Below are positions 1 to 7,589 of a stretch of 64,000 nucleotides of DNA, piece by piece. Made by a program: the position numbers and the translations under genes. Under the pieces are notes generated by a model. The model was not told where the DNA came from. It did not search any database and saw nothing but the letters and a program-made list of their open reading frames with translations. Position 1 is the stretch's first letter. Each line of letters starts with the position of its first letter. Source of the DNA: Pseudoclavibacter sp. AY1H1. GTDB lineage: Bacteria; Actinomycetota; Actinomycetes; Actinomycetales; Microbacteriaceae. The stretch lies in contig NZ_PSXX01000001.1 of the NCBI RefSeq assembly GCF_002931055.1, positions 496,001 through 560,000 of the forward strand, given 5' to 3'.

Positions 1-269
1 GCGACTCCGCCGAGGTTGCCGCTCGCGGAGAAGTACTGGACGGACCAGCCTTCGATGCTCACCGCCGAAGCGCTCGGGTTGTAGAGCTCGACGAAGTCGT
101 TCGAGAAGCTCGACCCCGTGTTGCCACCGCCGCCGTACGCCTCGTTGATGACGAGCTCGGTGCCGCTGGGAGCCGCGAAAGTCGGGGGCGCGGCGGCAAC
201 GAGCAGGCCGCCTCCAGCAAGGGTCGACGCGGTTCCCACCGCAAGGAGCTTCTGCCAAGTTCGAGTCAC
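1..269 (-). CDS. Secreted lamin-tail-domain protein, N-terminal part
   Basis: The gene runs off the left edge, so only about 89 codons are visible. It starts with GTG, preceded by a strong AGGAGG at a spacing of about 5 bases. Residues 1-33 form a signal peptide (positive start, hydrophobic core, AAAPPTFA end). The next segment reads VINEAYGGGG, then DFVELYNPS and GWSVQYFSASG. This is the characteristic opening of a lamin-tail domain as found at the N-terminus of ExeM/NucH-type extracellular endonucleases and related surface proteins. The domain is seen; a nuclease function is only inferred, because the catalytic part lies outside the window. Confidence 0.75.
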   Translation of the reverse strand, partial: MTRTWQKLLAVGTASTLAGGGLLVAAAPPTFAAPSGTELVINEAYGGGGNTGSSFSNDFVELYNPSASAVSIEGWSVQYFSASGNLGGV

Positions 270-375
270 GGTGTCCTCCTGGGCGTGCGTCTGTGACGGG
301 TCGCGGTCACCGTATCGCCACGGTCTCGCCCAGCGACTTCGCGCACGTGAACACCCGGTGAACGGGGCAGCCCGT

Positions 376-1383
376 CTACCCGGCCTTCGAGCGCGTCGCT
401 GAGCCGGCCTTCGAGCGCTTGGCTGAGGCATCGGCCTTCGGCGCAGCCTTGGTCTTTCCCTGCTTCGCGGGAGCGGACTTCTTCGGAGTCGTCTTGCTGG
501 CAGCGTTCTTCTTCGCGCCCGCCTTCTTCTTGCCGCTCCTGCCCTGAGCTCCGGCGCTCGACCTCGTCTTCTTCGCGACGCCCTTCTTCGCAGGTGTCGT
601 CTTCCCCTTGTCGATGCTCCTGCGAAGCGCCTCCATGAGGTCGATCACCTCGCCGCCTGGTTCAGAATCCTCGGACTCGCCGAAGGTCGCCGCCGTGTCG
701 AGGGCGTCCCCCTCCGCGAGCTTCGCGTCGATGAGCTGCTGCAGCTGCTCCTGGTAGTCGTCGGTGAAGCGATCCGGCGCGAAGTCGGCCGCGAACGAGT
801 CGACCAGCGACGCCGACATCTTCAGCTCCTTCGCCGAGATCCTCACGCGTTCGTCGAGGGCCGGGAACTTCGCCTCGCGCACCTCGTCGTCCCAGAGCAG
901 GGACTGCAGCATGAGCACGTCGCCTCGGGTCCGAAGCGCGCCCAGCCGCGACTTCTGCCGCAGCGAGAAGTGCACGATGGCGGTCCTGTCGGTCTTCTCC
1001 AGTGTCTTGCGCAGCAGCACGTACGCCTTCGCCGACTTCGAATCGGGTTCGAGGAAGTAGCTGCGGTCGAACATGATCGGGTCGAGCTGTCTGCTCGGCA
1101 CGAACTCGACGACGTCGATCTCACGGCTGCGCTCTTCCGGCAGTGAGCTCAGGTCCTCCTCCGTGAGTACGACGGTCCTGTCCTCCTCGGCGTAGGCCTT
1201 GTCGATGTGCTCGAAGTCGACGACCTTCCCGCAGACCTCGCAACGTCGCTGGTAGCGGATGCGCCCGCCATCCTTGTCATGGACCTGGTGCAGGTGCACG
1301 TCGTGGTCCTCGGTGGCGCTGTACAGCTTCACGGGCACATTGACGAGGCCGAAGGCGATCGAGCCTTTCCAGATGGATCTCAT
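376..1383 (-). CDS. ku: Ku-type non-homologous end-joining protein
   Basis: The protein has 335 residues. The start MRSIWKGSIAFGLVNVPVKL is typical of bacterial Ku, which forms a ring on broken DNA ends and recruits LigD. The Ku core covers about residues 1-250 and includes CEVCGKVV and the FDRSYFLEP segment. Residues from about 255 to the end are a low-complexity Lys/Ala/Pro tail, as in mycobacterial and Streptomyces Ku, where such tails help DNA binding and threading. The last part contains a short direct repeat (SKAG twice). The gene is divergent from ligD with 93 bases between the two starts, so both are probably controlled from the same short region. Confidence 0.95.
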   Translation of the reverse strand: MRSIWKGSIAFGLVNVPVKLYSATEDHDVHLHQVHDKDGGRIRYQRRCEVCGKVVDFEHIDKAYAEEDRTVVLTEEDLSSLPEERSREIDVVEFVPSRQLDPIMFDRSYFLEPDSKSAKAYVLLRKTLEKTDRTAIVHFSLRQKSRLGALRTRGDVLMLQSLLWDDEVREAKFPALDERVRISAKELKMSASLVDSFAADFAPDRFTDDYQEQLQQLIDAKLAEGDALDTAATFGESEDSEPGGEVIDLMEALRRSIDKGKTTPAKKGVAKKTRSSAGAQGRSGKKKAGAKKNAASKTTPKKSAPAKQGKTKAAPKADASAKRSKAGSATRSKAG

Positions 1384-1476
1384 GCGCCCAGTACAGCCGA
1401 CCAGTCACGTCGTAAACCGGGCCGAGGCTGTGTATTCGCCGTTCCACGACTCAGGAGTCCGGTGCATCCTGGGCCG

Positions 1477-3891
1477 ATGGCGACGTCCCAGCAGACGGTG
1501 GTGGTCGAGGGGCACCGGGTGACCCTGACGAACCTCGACAAGGTGCTGTACCCCGCGTCGGGCACGACAAAAGCGGAGGTGCTCTCGTACTACGCGGAGA
1601 TCGCGCCCTTCATGCTTCCGCACATCCGGCAGCGGCCGGTGACCCGGAAGCGGTGGGTGGACGGCGTCGGCACGGCAGAGCACCCCGGGAAGGTCTTCTT
1701 CCAGAAGGATCTCGAGGCGAGCGCGCCGGACTGGGTGCCGCGGGAGGGGATCGATCACCGGGACCACAGGAACGAGTATCCGATCGTCCGTGATGTCGCG
1801 ACGCTGACGTGGCTCGCCCAGGTCGCGGCGCTGGAGCTCCACGTGCCGCAGTGGCGCTTCTCGGCTCACGGCGCCGCTCTGAATCCGGACCGGATGGTGC
1901 TCGACCTTGATCCGGGGGAGGGCGCTGGGCTCCTGGAGTGCGCCGAGGTTGCGCGCCTCGCGCGCCGCATCCTGAGGGACATGGGGCTCGACCCGGTCCC
2001 GGTGACCAGCGGCAGCAAGGGCATCCACCTGTACACGGCCCTCGACGGAACCCACACCTCCGAGCAGGTATCGCAGGTCGCGCACGAGCTCGCGAGAGCC
2101 CTGGAGGCCGACCACCCCGAGGTCGTCGTGAGCGAGATGAGAACGGCCCTGAGAACAGGCAAGGTGCTCGTGGACTGGAGCCAGAACAGCGCCGCGAAGA
2201 CCACGATCGCTCCCTACTCGCTTCGCGGGCGCGCGCGTCCGACCGTCGCCGCTCCGCGCACGTGGCGAGAGCTCGCCTCCAACAGGCTTCGGCAGCTCGA
2301 GTTCGCCGAGGTGCTGGAGCGGATGCGCACACACGCGGATCCACTCGCACCCGTTGCCGAGGCGGGCCAGGAGGACAGGCTGCTGCGCTACCGATCGATG
2401 CGCGATGCCATGAAGACGACCGAGCCCGTGCCCGAGGCCGCCCCACGCCCCTCGGACGGGCGGAGCTTCGTCATCCAGGAGCACCACGCGCGGCGGCTCC
2501 ACTACGACGTCCGCCTCGAGCGCGACGGCGTGCTGGTGTCCTGGGCAGTCCCGAAGGGCATACCCCCCGAGACCACGCGGAACCACCTCGCGGTGCAGAC
2601 CGAGGACCACCCGCTCGAATACGCGACGTTCGAGGGGACGATCCCGAGCGGCGAGTACGGGGCGGGCGAGGTGCACCTCTGGGACTCCGGCACCTACGAG
2701 CTCGAGAAGTGGCGGGACGGCGAGGAGGTCATCGTCACGCTCCACGGTGCGGCCTCGGGCGGACTCGGCCAGCCGACACGGGTTGCCCTCATCCGCACAC
2801 GGGGGAGCAGCGACGCGAAGGACACCTGGCTGCTGCACCGGATGGAGCGAGGAAGCCCTTCGACGAAGACGCCGAAGACGAAGCGCCACGGCCCCTGGCA
2901 GGAAGGCGGCGCCGGGAGCGCGATAGCGCCCATGCTCGCAACGCCTCGCGAGGAGGGCATCTTCGAGGACGAGGAGGAGTGGGCGTTCGAGATGAAGTGG
3001 GACGGCCTCCGTATCGTCGCCACCGTGCAGCCGGACGACATTCGTCTGCGCACGAGGAACGGCAACGACGTGACGGCGGTCTACCCGGAGGTCGTCGAAG
3101 CGCTTCGGGCGAGCACGGCGGGCCGGTCGGTGGTCGTGGATGGCGAGGTCGTGGCGCTCGACCGCAGGGCACGGCCGGACTTCGGTCGGCTGCAGGCGAG
3201 GATGGGCCTGCGGGCGCCTCGGGACGTGGCACAGGGCGTGAAGGACGTGCCGGTCGAGTACTTCGCGTTCGATCTGCTCGAAGTCGACGGCCAGAGCCTG
3301 CTTCGCCGGCCATACGTCGAGCGCCGTGCCCTGCTCGATGAGGTCGTGCGGGAAGCGCATGGCCTGCGGGTGCCACCGGCGATCACGGGCGACGCCCGAC
3401 TTGCCCTATCCAGCAGTGCGGAGCTCGGGCTCGAGGGCATCATGGCGAAGCGTCTCGAGAGCGTCTACCGGCCGGGACGGCGCTCGGACAGCTGGGTCAA
3501 GGTCAAGCACCACAGGTCCCAGGAGGTGATCGTCGGCGGGTGGAGGCCGGGCCGTGGACGCCGGGCGGGTGCGATCGGTTCGCTGCTCCTGGGGGTGCCA
3601 GGGGCAGAGGGGCTTCGCTACGTCGGCCGGGTCGGCACCGGCTTCAGCGACCGAGAGCTGGAGCGCGCGCTCGGCAAGCTCGAGTTGGAGACGAGGGGGA
3701 CCTCGCCGTTCGAGGACATACCGGCGTCAGACGCGAAGGGTGCCGTCTGGGTGGGTCCGGTGTTCGTCGGGGAGGTCGAATTCGCGGAGTGGACCGCTGG
3801 CGGAAGGCTCCGGCAACCGAGCTGGCGAGGATGGAGGCCGGACAAATCGCCCGCAGACGTGGAGCCTCCGGGGCCTGAGCTCCGAGCGTGA
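1477..3891 (+). CDS. ligD: Multifunctional ATP-dependent DNA ligase LigD
   Basis: This is the end-joining partner of Ku, 804 residues. Domain order is polymerase/primase, phosphoesterase, ligase, as in Mycobacterium. The polymerase domain covers about residues 1-300 and has the metal-binding pair D143/D145 in LDLDPGEG. The phosphoesterase covers about 325-460 and has H336, H337, H342 and D344 in EHHARRLHYDVRLE. The ligase covers about 495-800, with nucleotidyl-accepting K507 in EMKWDGLR. An ATG at 1477 is chosen because the LigD homology begins directly there; the reading frame stays open further upstream but overlaps ku without LigD similarity. No strong ribosome binding site is visible. Confidence 0.95.
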   Translation: MATSQQTVVVEGHRVTLTNLDKVLYPASGTTKAEVLSYYAEIAPFMLPHIRQRPVTRKRWVDGVGTAEHPGKVFFQKDLEASAPDWVPREGIDHRDHRNEYPIVRDVATLTWLAQVAALELHVPQWRFSAHGAALNPDRMVLDLDPGEGAGLLECAEVARLARRILRDMGLDPVPVTSGSKGIHLYTALDGTHTSEQVSQVAHELARALEADHPEVVVSEMRTALRTGKVLVDWSQNSAAKTTIAPYSLRGRARPTVAAPRTWRELASNRLRQLEFAEVLERMRTHADPLAPVAEAGQEDRLLRYRSMRDAMKTTEPVPEAAPRPSDGRSFVIQEHHARRLHYDVRLERDGVLVSWAVPKGIPPETTRNHLAVQTEDHPLEYATFEGTIPSGEYGAGEVHLWDSGTYELEKWRDGEEVIVTLHGAASGGLGQPTRVALIRTRGSSDAKDTWLLHRMERGSPSTKTPKTKRHGPWQEGGAGSAIAPMLATPREEGIFEDEEEWAFEMKWDGLRIVATVQPDDIRLRTRNGNDVTAVYPEVVEALRASTAGRSVVVDGEVVALDRRARPDFGRLQARMGLRAPRDVAQGVKDVPVEYFAFDLLEVDGQSLLRRPYVERRALLDEVVREAHGLRVPPAITGDARLALSSSAELGLEGIMAKRLESVYRPGRRSDSWVKVKHHRSQEVIVGGWRPGRGRRAGAIGSLLLGVPGAEGLRYVGRVGTGFSDRELERALGKLELETRGTSPFEDIPASDAKGAVWVGPVFVGEVEFAEWTAGGRLRQPSWRGWRPDKSPADVEPPGPELRA

Positions 3892-3924
3892 AGCCGACCG
3901 GTGACACCTGGGCTGAGGACGACG

Positions 3925-3956
3925 AAGGCCGGGCCCGCCATGGCGGACCCGGCCTT
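3925..3956. terminator. Bidirectional hairpin between ligD and a small gene
   Basis: Arms of 15 bases (AAGGCCGGGCCCGCC and its complement with one mismatch) surround a 2-base gap between two convergent genes. The outer AA/TT pairs give a short T run on both strands, so it could stop transcription from either side. Confidence 0.65.
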
Positions 3957-3968
3957 GCGTGAGACCGT

Positions 3969-4172
3969 TCAGCCGTTGACGCCGGCGGGCGGAATCGTGT
4001 CGTCGCGGTGCTGGGCTGCGTCCTCGCGGACTTGCGTCGGCGGCTGGTCGGGTCGTTCCTGGTTCGGTTCGCCGGTGCCGAGGCCCTGGATCGACTCGGC
4101 TTCGAGCCGCTCGTTGGTCTCGTCGAGGGCGGCGTCGTTCTCGGACTCTGGGTTCGCGTGCTGATCTGACAT
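3969..4172 (-). CDS. Small acidic hydrophilic protein
   Basis: This gene of 67 residues starts MSDQHANPESENDAALDE and is rich in Glu, Asp, Gln, Asn and Pro. It has no membrane segment or recognisable motif and is probably disordered. An in-frame ATG six codons upstream (4190) is an alternative start; neither has a clear ribosome binding site. It lies convergent to ligD across the hairpin. Similar short acidic proteins are common in Microbacteriaceae, but no function is claimed. Confidence 0.55.
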   Translation of the reverse strand: MSDQHANPESENDAALDETNERLEAESIQGLGTGEPNQERPDQPPTQVREDAAQHRDDTIPPAGVNG

Positions 4173-4315
4173 GACAACGACCGTACGCATACCAGCCGAG
4201 ACGAAGATGAGTGCGTGACGGGCCCCTCCCGGGCTGGTCGCGCATCCGTTCACACGGAGACCATAAGGTGCTGGTGGAGAATCGGCATCGCCCGACCTTG
4301 AGGAGACTGCTGTCC

Positions 4316-4879
4316 ATGACGAGCACCCGGCCCGCGCCGCCTGCCCACGCACGAGCGACGCCGCAGCGACGCCGGCGACGCTCACTCGGCAATGTCGTTC
4401 TTGGCGTGCTCGGCACGGCCCTCATCTTCGCTGGAGCGGCTGTCTTGGCGGCGTCGCTCTTCGCGCCGACGACGGTTGAACGCGGATACGGTCAGGTCAA
4501 AGCTGCCGTGAACGACGTCGCGGCTGAGGTGCAGCTTCCCGCGGTGCGCCTCGGTGTCGAAGGCGGACAGGCGGAACTCGACGTGTGCGACGGGGCCTTC
4601 ATCGAGATGACCTCGTACCGGAACACCGTCGGCGTGCCAGCCGTCTACGCGGCGCACAACAACTGCGGGGGCGACATCGTCTTGAACTGGGAGGTGGGCA
4701 CGCAGTTCGAGGTCGAAGGGCAACCAGGCACGTTCGAGGTCGTCGACGTGCGGCACACGGCGAAGCACTGGGAGACGACCGAGGCGCTCATCGGGTTGCA
4801 GGGTGATTTCGCGCTGCAGTCGTGCTTCTACGGCGAAGACCGGATGCAGTTCGTCGGCGTCCGTCCCGTATCCGGCTAG
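4316..4879 (+). CDS. Sortase-like membrane-anchored transpeptidase
   Basis: This 187-residue protein has a basic cytoplasmic start (residues 1-23), one membrane helix at about 24-50 and an extracellular domain. It keeps the three sortase active-site residues in order and spacing: H114 in VYAAHNNCGG, C170 in ALQSCF and R176 in EDRMQFVGV. The usual TLxTC motif reads LQSC here. Sortases join cell-wall or pilin substrates through an LPxTG-like signal. Start ATG 4316 has AGGAG about 10 bases upstream. No sortase substrate is adjacent, but the HNH protein at 8924-9907 ends in a degenerate sorting-signal-like tail. The fold assignment is by motif, so it could be a divergent non-transpeptidase member. 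Confidence 0.65.
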   Translation: MTSTRPAPPAHARATPQRRRRRSLGNVVLGVLGTALIFAGAAVLAASLFAPTTVERGYGQVKAAVNDVAAEVQLPAVRLGVEGGQAELDVCDGAFIEMTSYRNTVGVPAVYAAHNNCGGDIVLNWEVGTQFEVEGQPGTFEVVDVRHTAKHWETTEALIGLQGDFALQSCFYGEDRMQFVGVRPVSG

Positions 4880-4966
4880 GGCTGAATGCCGGTTCCCGGC
4901 ATGCACGAAACGGTGGCGGAAATCAAGAGCTGGAGCCTTGATTATGTCGTCACCTATTCTGCGGAG

Positions 4967-5185
4967 ATGATTACCGCACGAGCAAGGGCGCTCCTCGACT
5001 TCGAGACCGCGAATCCTGAGCGCAGCGTCTCGAAGCTGGAGAAGATCCGAGGGCTCGGCCTGACCCCTGATGGCTACGAGGCCCGGCTCGGACAGCTGGT
5101 CGCCGACGTCGACGTCATGGCCGAGTATCCCGAGCTCGTCTATCGCTACTGGAACCAGCGGCGCGGGCAGGCATCCCGCCGCTGA
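4967..5185 (+). CDS. DUF3263-like small protein
   Basis: This short helical protein (72 residues from ATG 4967) resembles the actinobacterial DUF3263 family: a RARALLDFE start, a GLTPDGYEARL middle and a basic RYWNQRRGQ end. The family is of unknown function and has a helix-turn-helix look. An in-frame ATG at 4886 would add 27 residues. The shorter start is preferred because it matches the usual family length of about 70 residues and because TATTCT at 4955-4960 sits 6 bases before it, like a -10 box of a leaderless transcript. Confidence 0.6.
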   Translation: MITARARALLDFETANPERSVSKLEKIRGLGLTPDGYEARLGQLVADVDVMAEYPELVYRYWNQRRGQASRR

Positions 5186-5227
5186 GCTCCTCAGCTGGAG
5201 CGTGCTACGGCGCTCTGGCGCCCGACG

Positions 5228-5461
5228 TTACGCGTTCTGGTTGACGCTCTCCCAGTCGGCGAGCGTGGCCGCAGCGTTGTACGTTGCGGTCAAGAAGCTA
5301 TGAAGAAGCGCATCCGGGTCAGTGGATGCACGCACCGCTTCGTAGGGCAGGAGGAACTCGCCGAGCGCATCGTCCCAGTACGCGCCGTCCGGAACCTGCG
5401 CCTCGGCGAAGCCTGCTGGTGAGGGGTACGCATAAGAGTAGTACGCGCCCTCGCCGCGGCC
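5228..5461 (-). pseudogene. C-terminal remnant of a DUF5996 protein
   Basis: The reading frame EGAYYSYAYPSPAGF, then LGEFLLPYEAVR and LLHSFLTATYNAAATLADWE, matches the last 75 or so residues of DUF5996 proteins, which normally have about 300 residues. The N-terminal three quarters are missing: upstream on this strand the frame loses similarity and the space is occupied by other genes. The stop codon (TAA) is intact. It is read as a truncated, probably non-functional leftover. Confidence 0.65.
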
Positions 5462-5592
5462 AGATGCGTGCGACTGACCTCCGTCTCGTGGGTGAGCAGC
5501 GTCTCCGGCAGAGGGCTGAGCAATCTCCCCCTCGCAGGCGAAGGCACGCTGGCGAGGAGCGCATAGCTTGGAGAGCGACGAAGGGATACGAC

Positions 5593-5835
5593 ATGGACAA
5601 CGCAGAACGCGGAAGCAACAGGAGTGGCGCGAACGGATCAACGCAGATGAGCGTCGGCATGTCCCTCGGGCTCCTCATCGGCGTCACCCTCGCACTGATC
5701 CTGGACAGCTGGGCCATCGGACTGGGCATCGGGGTTCTGGTCGGCATCCTCATCGGAATCGTCTGGTTCCTCGCGGTCCGAGGCAGAGCTAGCCCGGACG
5801 GTGAAGGAGACGCTCGTGCAGACGCCGGCGCCTGA
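5593..5835 (+). CDS. Small two-helix membrane protein
   Basis: The product has 80 residues: a polar start (MDNAERGSNRSGANG), then two close hydrophobic segments at about 20-38 and 40-63 rich in Gly (LGLLIGVTLALIL, GLGIGVLVGILIGIV), and an acidic tail. GAAGGGAT about 8 bases upstream of the ATG may serve as ribosome binding site. Glycine-zipper-like helices suggest self-association in the membrane. The function is not recognised. Confidence 0.6.
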   Translation: MDNAERGSNRSGANGSTQMSVGMSLGLLIGVTLALILDSWAIGLGIGVLVGILIGIVWFLAVRGRASPDGEGDARADAGA

Positions 5836-5867
5836 GCGAACGCGCTCACGTCGATCCCTGCGCGCCG

Positions 5868-5897
5868 TTGCACGCTGACCACAGAGATCTGCATACT
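5868..5897 (+). promoter_or_regulatory. Candidate promoter for a leaderless gene
   Basis: TTGCAC (5868-5873) and CATACT (5892-5897) are separated by 18 bases and lie 6 bases before the ATG at 5904, so transcription would begin at or next to the start codon. Confidence 0.5.
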
Positions 5898-5903
5898 GAG
5901 GCC

Positions 5904-6230
5904 ATGCCCCGCGTTCAGCGCATCATTCTCGCGTCCGGCTTGCTGCTGACCGCTGCGCTTGCGCTGGTGGTCGTGGCGAGCCAGATCGGCATGACGTGGT
6001 ACTCCGCGCCTGGCGCCAGCGGAGTCGCCACGGAGCAGACCGCGGTGTTCGAACCAGCGATCGTCGGGACCGTGGTGACCGCCCTCGCCGCGCTCGCGCT
6101 TCTCGCGCAGGTCCTGGTCGCCGCACGGCGCACCGTGCCGCGGTGGACCTGGGCTGCGTCTGGCGCAGTCTCCGCTCTCGCCGTGGTCGCAGCCGTTGTC
6201 GTGTCCACGGCAGACCGCCCAGTGTTCTAG
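5904..6230 (+). CDS. Small three-helix membrane protein
   Basis: The protein has 108 residues with hydrophobic helices at about 5-27, 49-70 and 80-101 (LLLTAALALVVVASQIG, VGTVVTALAALALLAQV, ALAVVAAVVVS). No ribosome binding site is seen before ATG 5904; the promoter-like boxes directly ahead point to leaderless translation. The function is unknown. Confidence 0.6.
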   Translation: MPRVQRIILASGLLLTAALALVVVASQIGMTWYSAPGASGVATEQTAVFEPAIVGTVVTALAALALLAQVLVAARRTVPRWTWAASGAVSALAVVAAVVVSTADRPVF

Positions 6231-6249
6231 GTCTCGCCGCTGTCGCGCG

Positions 6250-6456
6250 CTAACTCTGATCGGGAAGCCAATCCGAGGTGAAGACGATATCGAGGAGCAT
6301 CGTCGTGATCTCCAGGCCGGCGAGGGCTCCCGCGGCCAACAGGACGATCGCGACCGTCACGACGGTTCGACGCCGTCGTCCGAGCGGGGTGAGGAGCAGG
6401 ACACCGCTCGCGAGCACCACGGCACCGAGCACGAGGCCGAACAACGGGAAGGTCAT
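6250..6456 (-). CDS. Small two-helix membrane protein
   Basis: The predicted product has 68 residues: helices at about 3-24 (FPLFGLVLGAVVLASGVLLL) and 30-52 (TVVTVAIVLLAAGALAGLE) joined by a basic RRRR loop. The start is the ATG at 6456, without a Shine-Dalgarno sequence but with an AAGATA box five bases ahead. It is convergent with the gene at 5904-6230. No function is recognised. Confidence 0.5.
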   Translation of the reverse strand: MTFPLFGLVLGAVVLASGVLLLTPLGRRRRTVVTVAIVLLAAGALAGLEITTMLLDIVFTSDWLPDQS

Positions 6457-6543
6457 CCACGTATCTTGGCTCGACGAGAATCCTGGTGCCTGTGAGCGCG
6501 GCCGCAAAGCTGCCCCTCCGCGTCAGCCGCCTAGGATCGCGCC

Positions 6544-7233
6544 ATGACCAAAGTCGCGGGCCCCCGATCGGGCAACGGGTACTGGGGCACGCAGATCGTC
6601 GTGACCGCGCTGCTCGGGGCCGGGAGCGTTGCAGCCAGCTACGTCCTCCTCGTCGTCAAACCGGATGAGCCGGGCGGCGCGGTCCTCATCGCGCTCATCG
6701 GCATCGCGCTCCTCACTACCTTCGCGTGGACCGTCGACACGGCGACACGGTCGACCCCGCTGGAGCGAGCTCTCTTCGCCTGGGCGATCATGCAGCACGA
6801 GGCAGCGGGACACGGGAACGACGCACTCGCGATGAGCGATGCTGCGCGGGCACGTGATGGCACCCTCGACGCCGATCGAATCCGCACCCTGCAAGCCCTT
6901 CGGCCCGGCAATCCCTACCCGACTCACCTCCCGGTCTCGGATGCAGCGAGAGGCGAACCCGCGACGGCCAGGCGAGACACCGGCCCGGACCGTACCCGCC
7001 TCGCGCTGGCCGCGCTCTTCCTCGCCTTGACAGGCCTCTACTTCAGCTGCATTCCGCCGGTGTTCATTCTCGGCTGGCCGTTCCAGCTCGCCGCGTCGAT
7101 CATGGCGGTGTTCGCGATCGTGCCGCGCGGTCGTGGGCGCCGCCTGGGTATCGCCGCAGCGAGCGTGTCCGTGCTCGGGACGATCGTGACGCTCGTCTTG
7201 CTGCTCGTGAGGATCCTCCAGGCGCTCACCTGA
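6544..7233 (+). CDS. Multi-pass membrane protein of unknown function
   Basis: This 229-residue protein has two helices near the N-terminus (about 17-37 and 45-62), a soluble stretch of about 80 residues with HEAAGHGNDALAMSDAAR, and three helices near the C-terminus (about 150-170, 177-192 and 199-222). It carries no known catalytic motif. TAGGAT at 6532-6537 sits 6 bases before the ATG, and no ribosome binding site is present, so it is probably leaderless. Confidence 0.65.
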   Translation: MTKVAGPRSGNGYWGTQIVVTALLGAGSVAASYVLLVVKPDEPGGAVLIALIGIALLTTFAWTVDTATRSTPLERALFAWAIMQHEAAGHGNDALAMSDAARARDGTLDADRIRTLQALRPGNPYPTHLPVSDAARGEPATARRDTGPDRTRLALAALFLALTGLYFSCIPPVFILGWPFQLAASIMAVFAIVPRGRGRRLGIAAASVSVLGTIVTLVLLLVRILQALT

Positions 7234-7448
7234 CGCTCGTCGGGTGGCACGGGCGAGGCTGCCGCAGTGCGTGGTTGAGCGCGCGGAGGAACAGCTCGAT
7301 CCTCGCGTCCTCCTCTCGCAACCTCCGATGAGCTGCCGCGATACAAGGCCCGGGCAGCGCTGGGGCGCGGATCCCGTCGTCACATCCGAGTCATCACCCT
7401 GCGCACACTCCGGCCTACCGTTCCGCGACAGCTATGTGCCAAAAAACG

Positions 7449-7532
7449 AAAACGTGCCACTAAATTGCTCGCAAATCCGGTTAATTTCTTACTCTCTGAG
7501 CGGCACTTCATACCAAGTGCCACGTTTTGACC
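7449..7532 (+). promoter_or_regulatory. Inverted repeat with CACGTTTTGACC motif
   Basis: AAAACGTGCCAC (7449-7460) and GTGCCACGTTTT (7518-7529) form 12-base arms with one central mismatch, 57 bases apart, around a possible promoter. The right copy extends to CACGTTTTGACC (7521-7532). The same 12 bases occur in the same orientation, relative to the gene, ahead of the paralogous exported-protein gene at 19145-20245. It is a plausible binding site for one of the AraC-type regulators in this window. Confidence 0.5.
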
Positions 7533-7552
7533 TGGGTGCAAGGATTGCCCAG

Positions 7553-7564
7553 CCCCCCCCCCCC
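7553..7564 (+). repeat. Homopolymer of twelve C, possible phase-variation tract
   Basis: Twelve consecutive C residues lie 25 bases before the GTG start and between the promoter-like region and the ribosome binding site of the exported-protein gene. Tracts of this length slip readily during replication. Confidence 0.7.
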
Positions 7565-7589
7565 GCTTCGTCCACCCGAGAAGGAAGTC

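Larger units (their letters stand above)
7234..7589. other. AT-rich regulatory gap ahead of the exported-protein gene
   Basis: This gap of 356 bases has no convincing gene. Bases 7430-7530 are clearly more AT-rich than the surroundings and hold a possible promoter (TTGCTC at 7465-7470, TTACTC at 7489-7494), an imperfect inverted repeat and the 12-C tract described separately. Confidence 0.6.

Noticed and set aside
1405-3360. 651-codon open frame antisense to ligD
   Set aside because: It is a codon-position shadow of a high-GC gene. Its composition is Arg/His/Val-rich without domains, and ligD on the other strand is certain.
4938-4960. TTGATT/TATTCT as a complete promoter for the DUF3263-like gene
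   Set aside because: The spacer is only 11 bases. Only the -10-like box is kept as weak support for the start.
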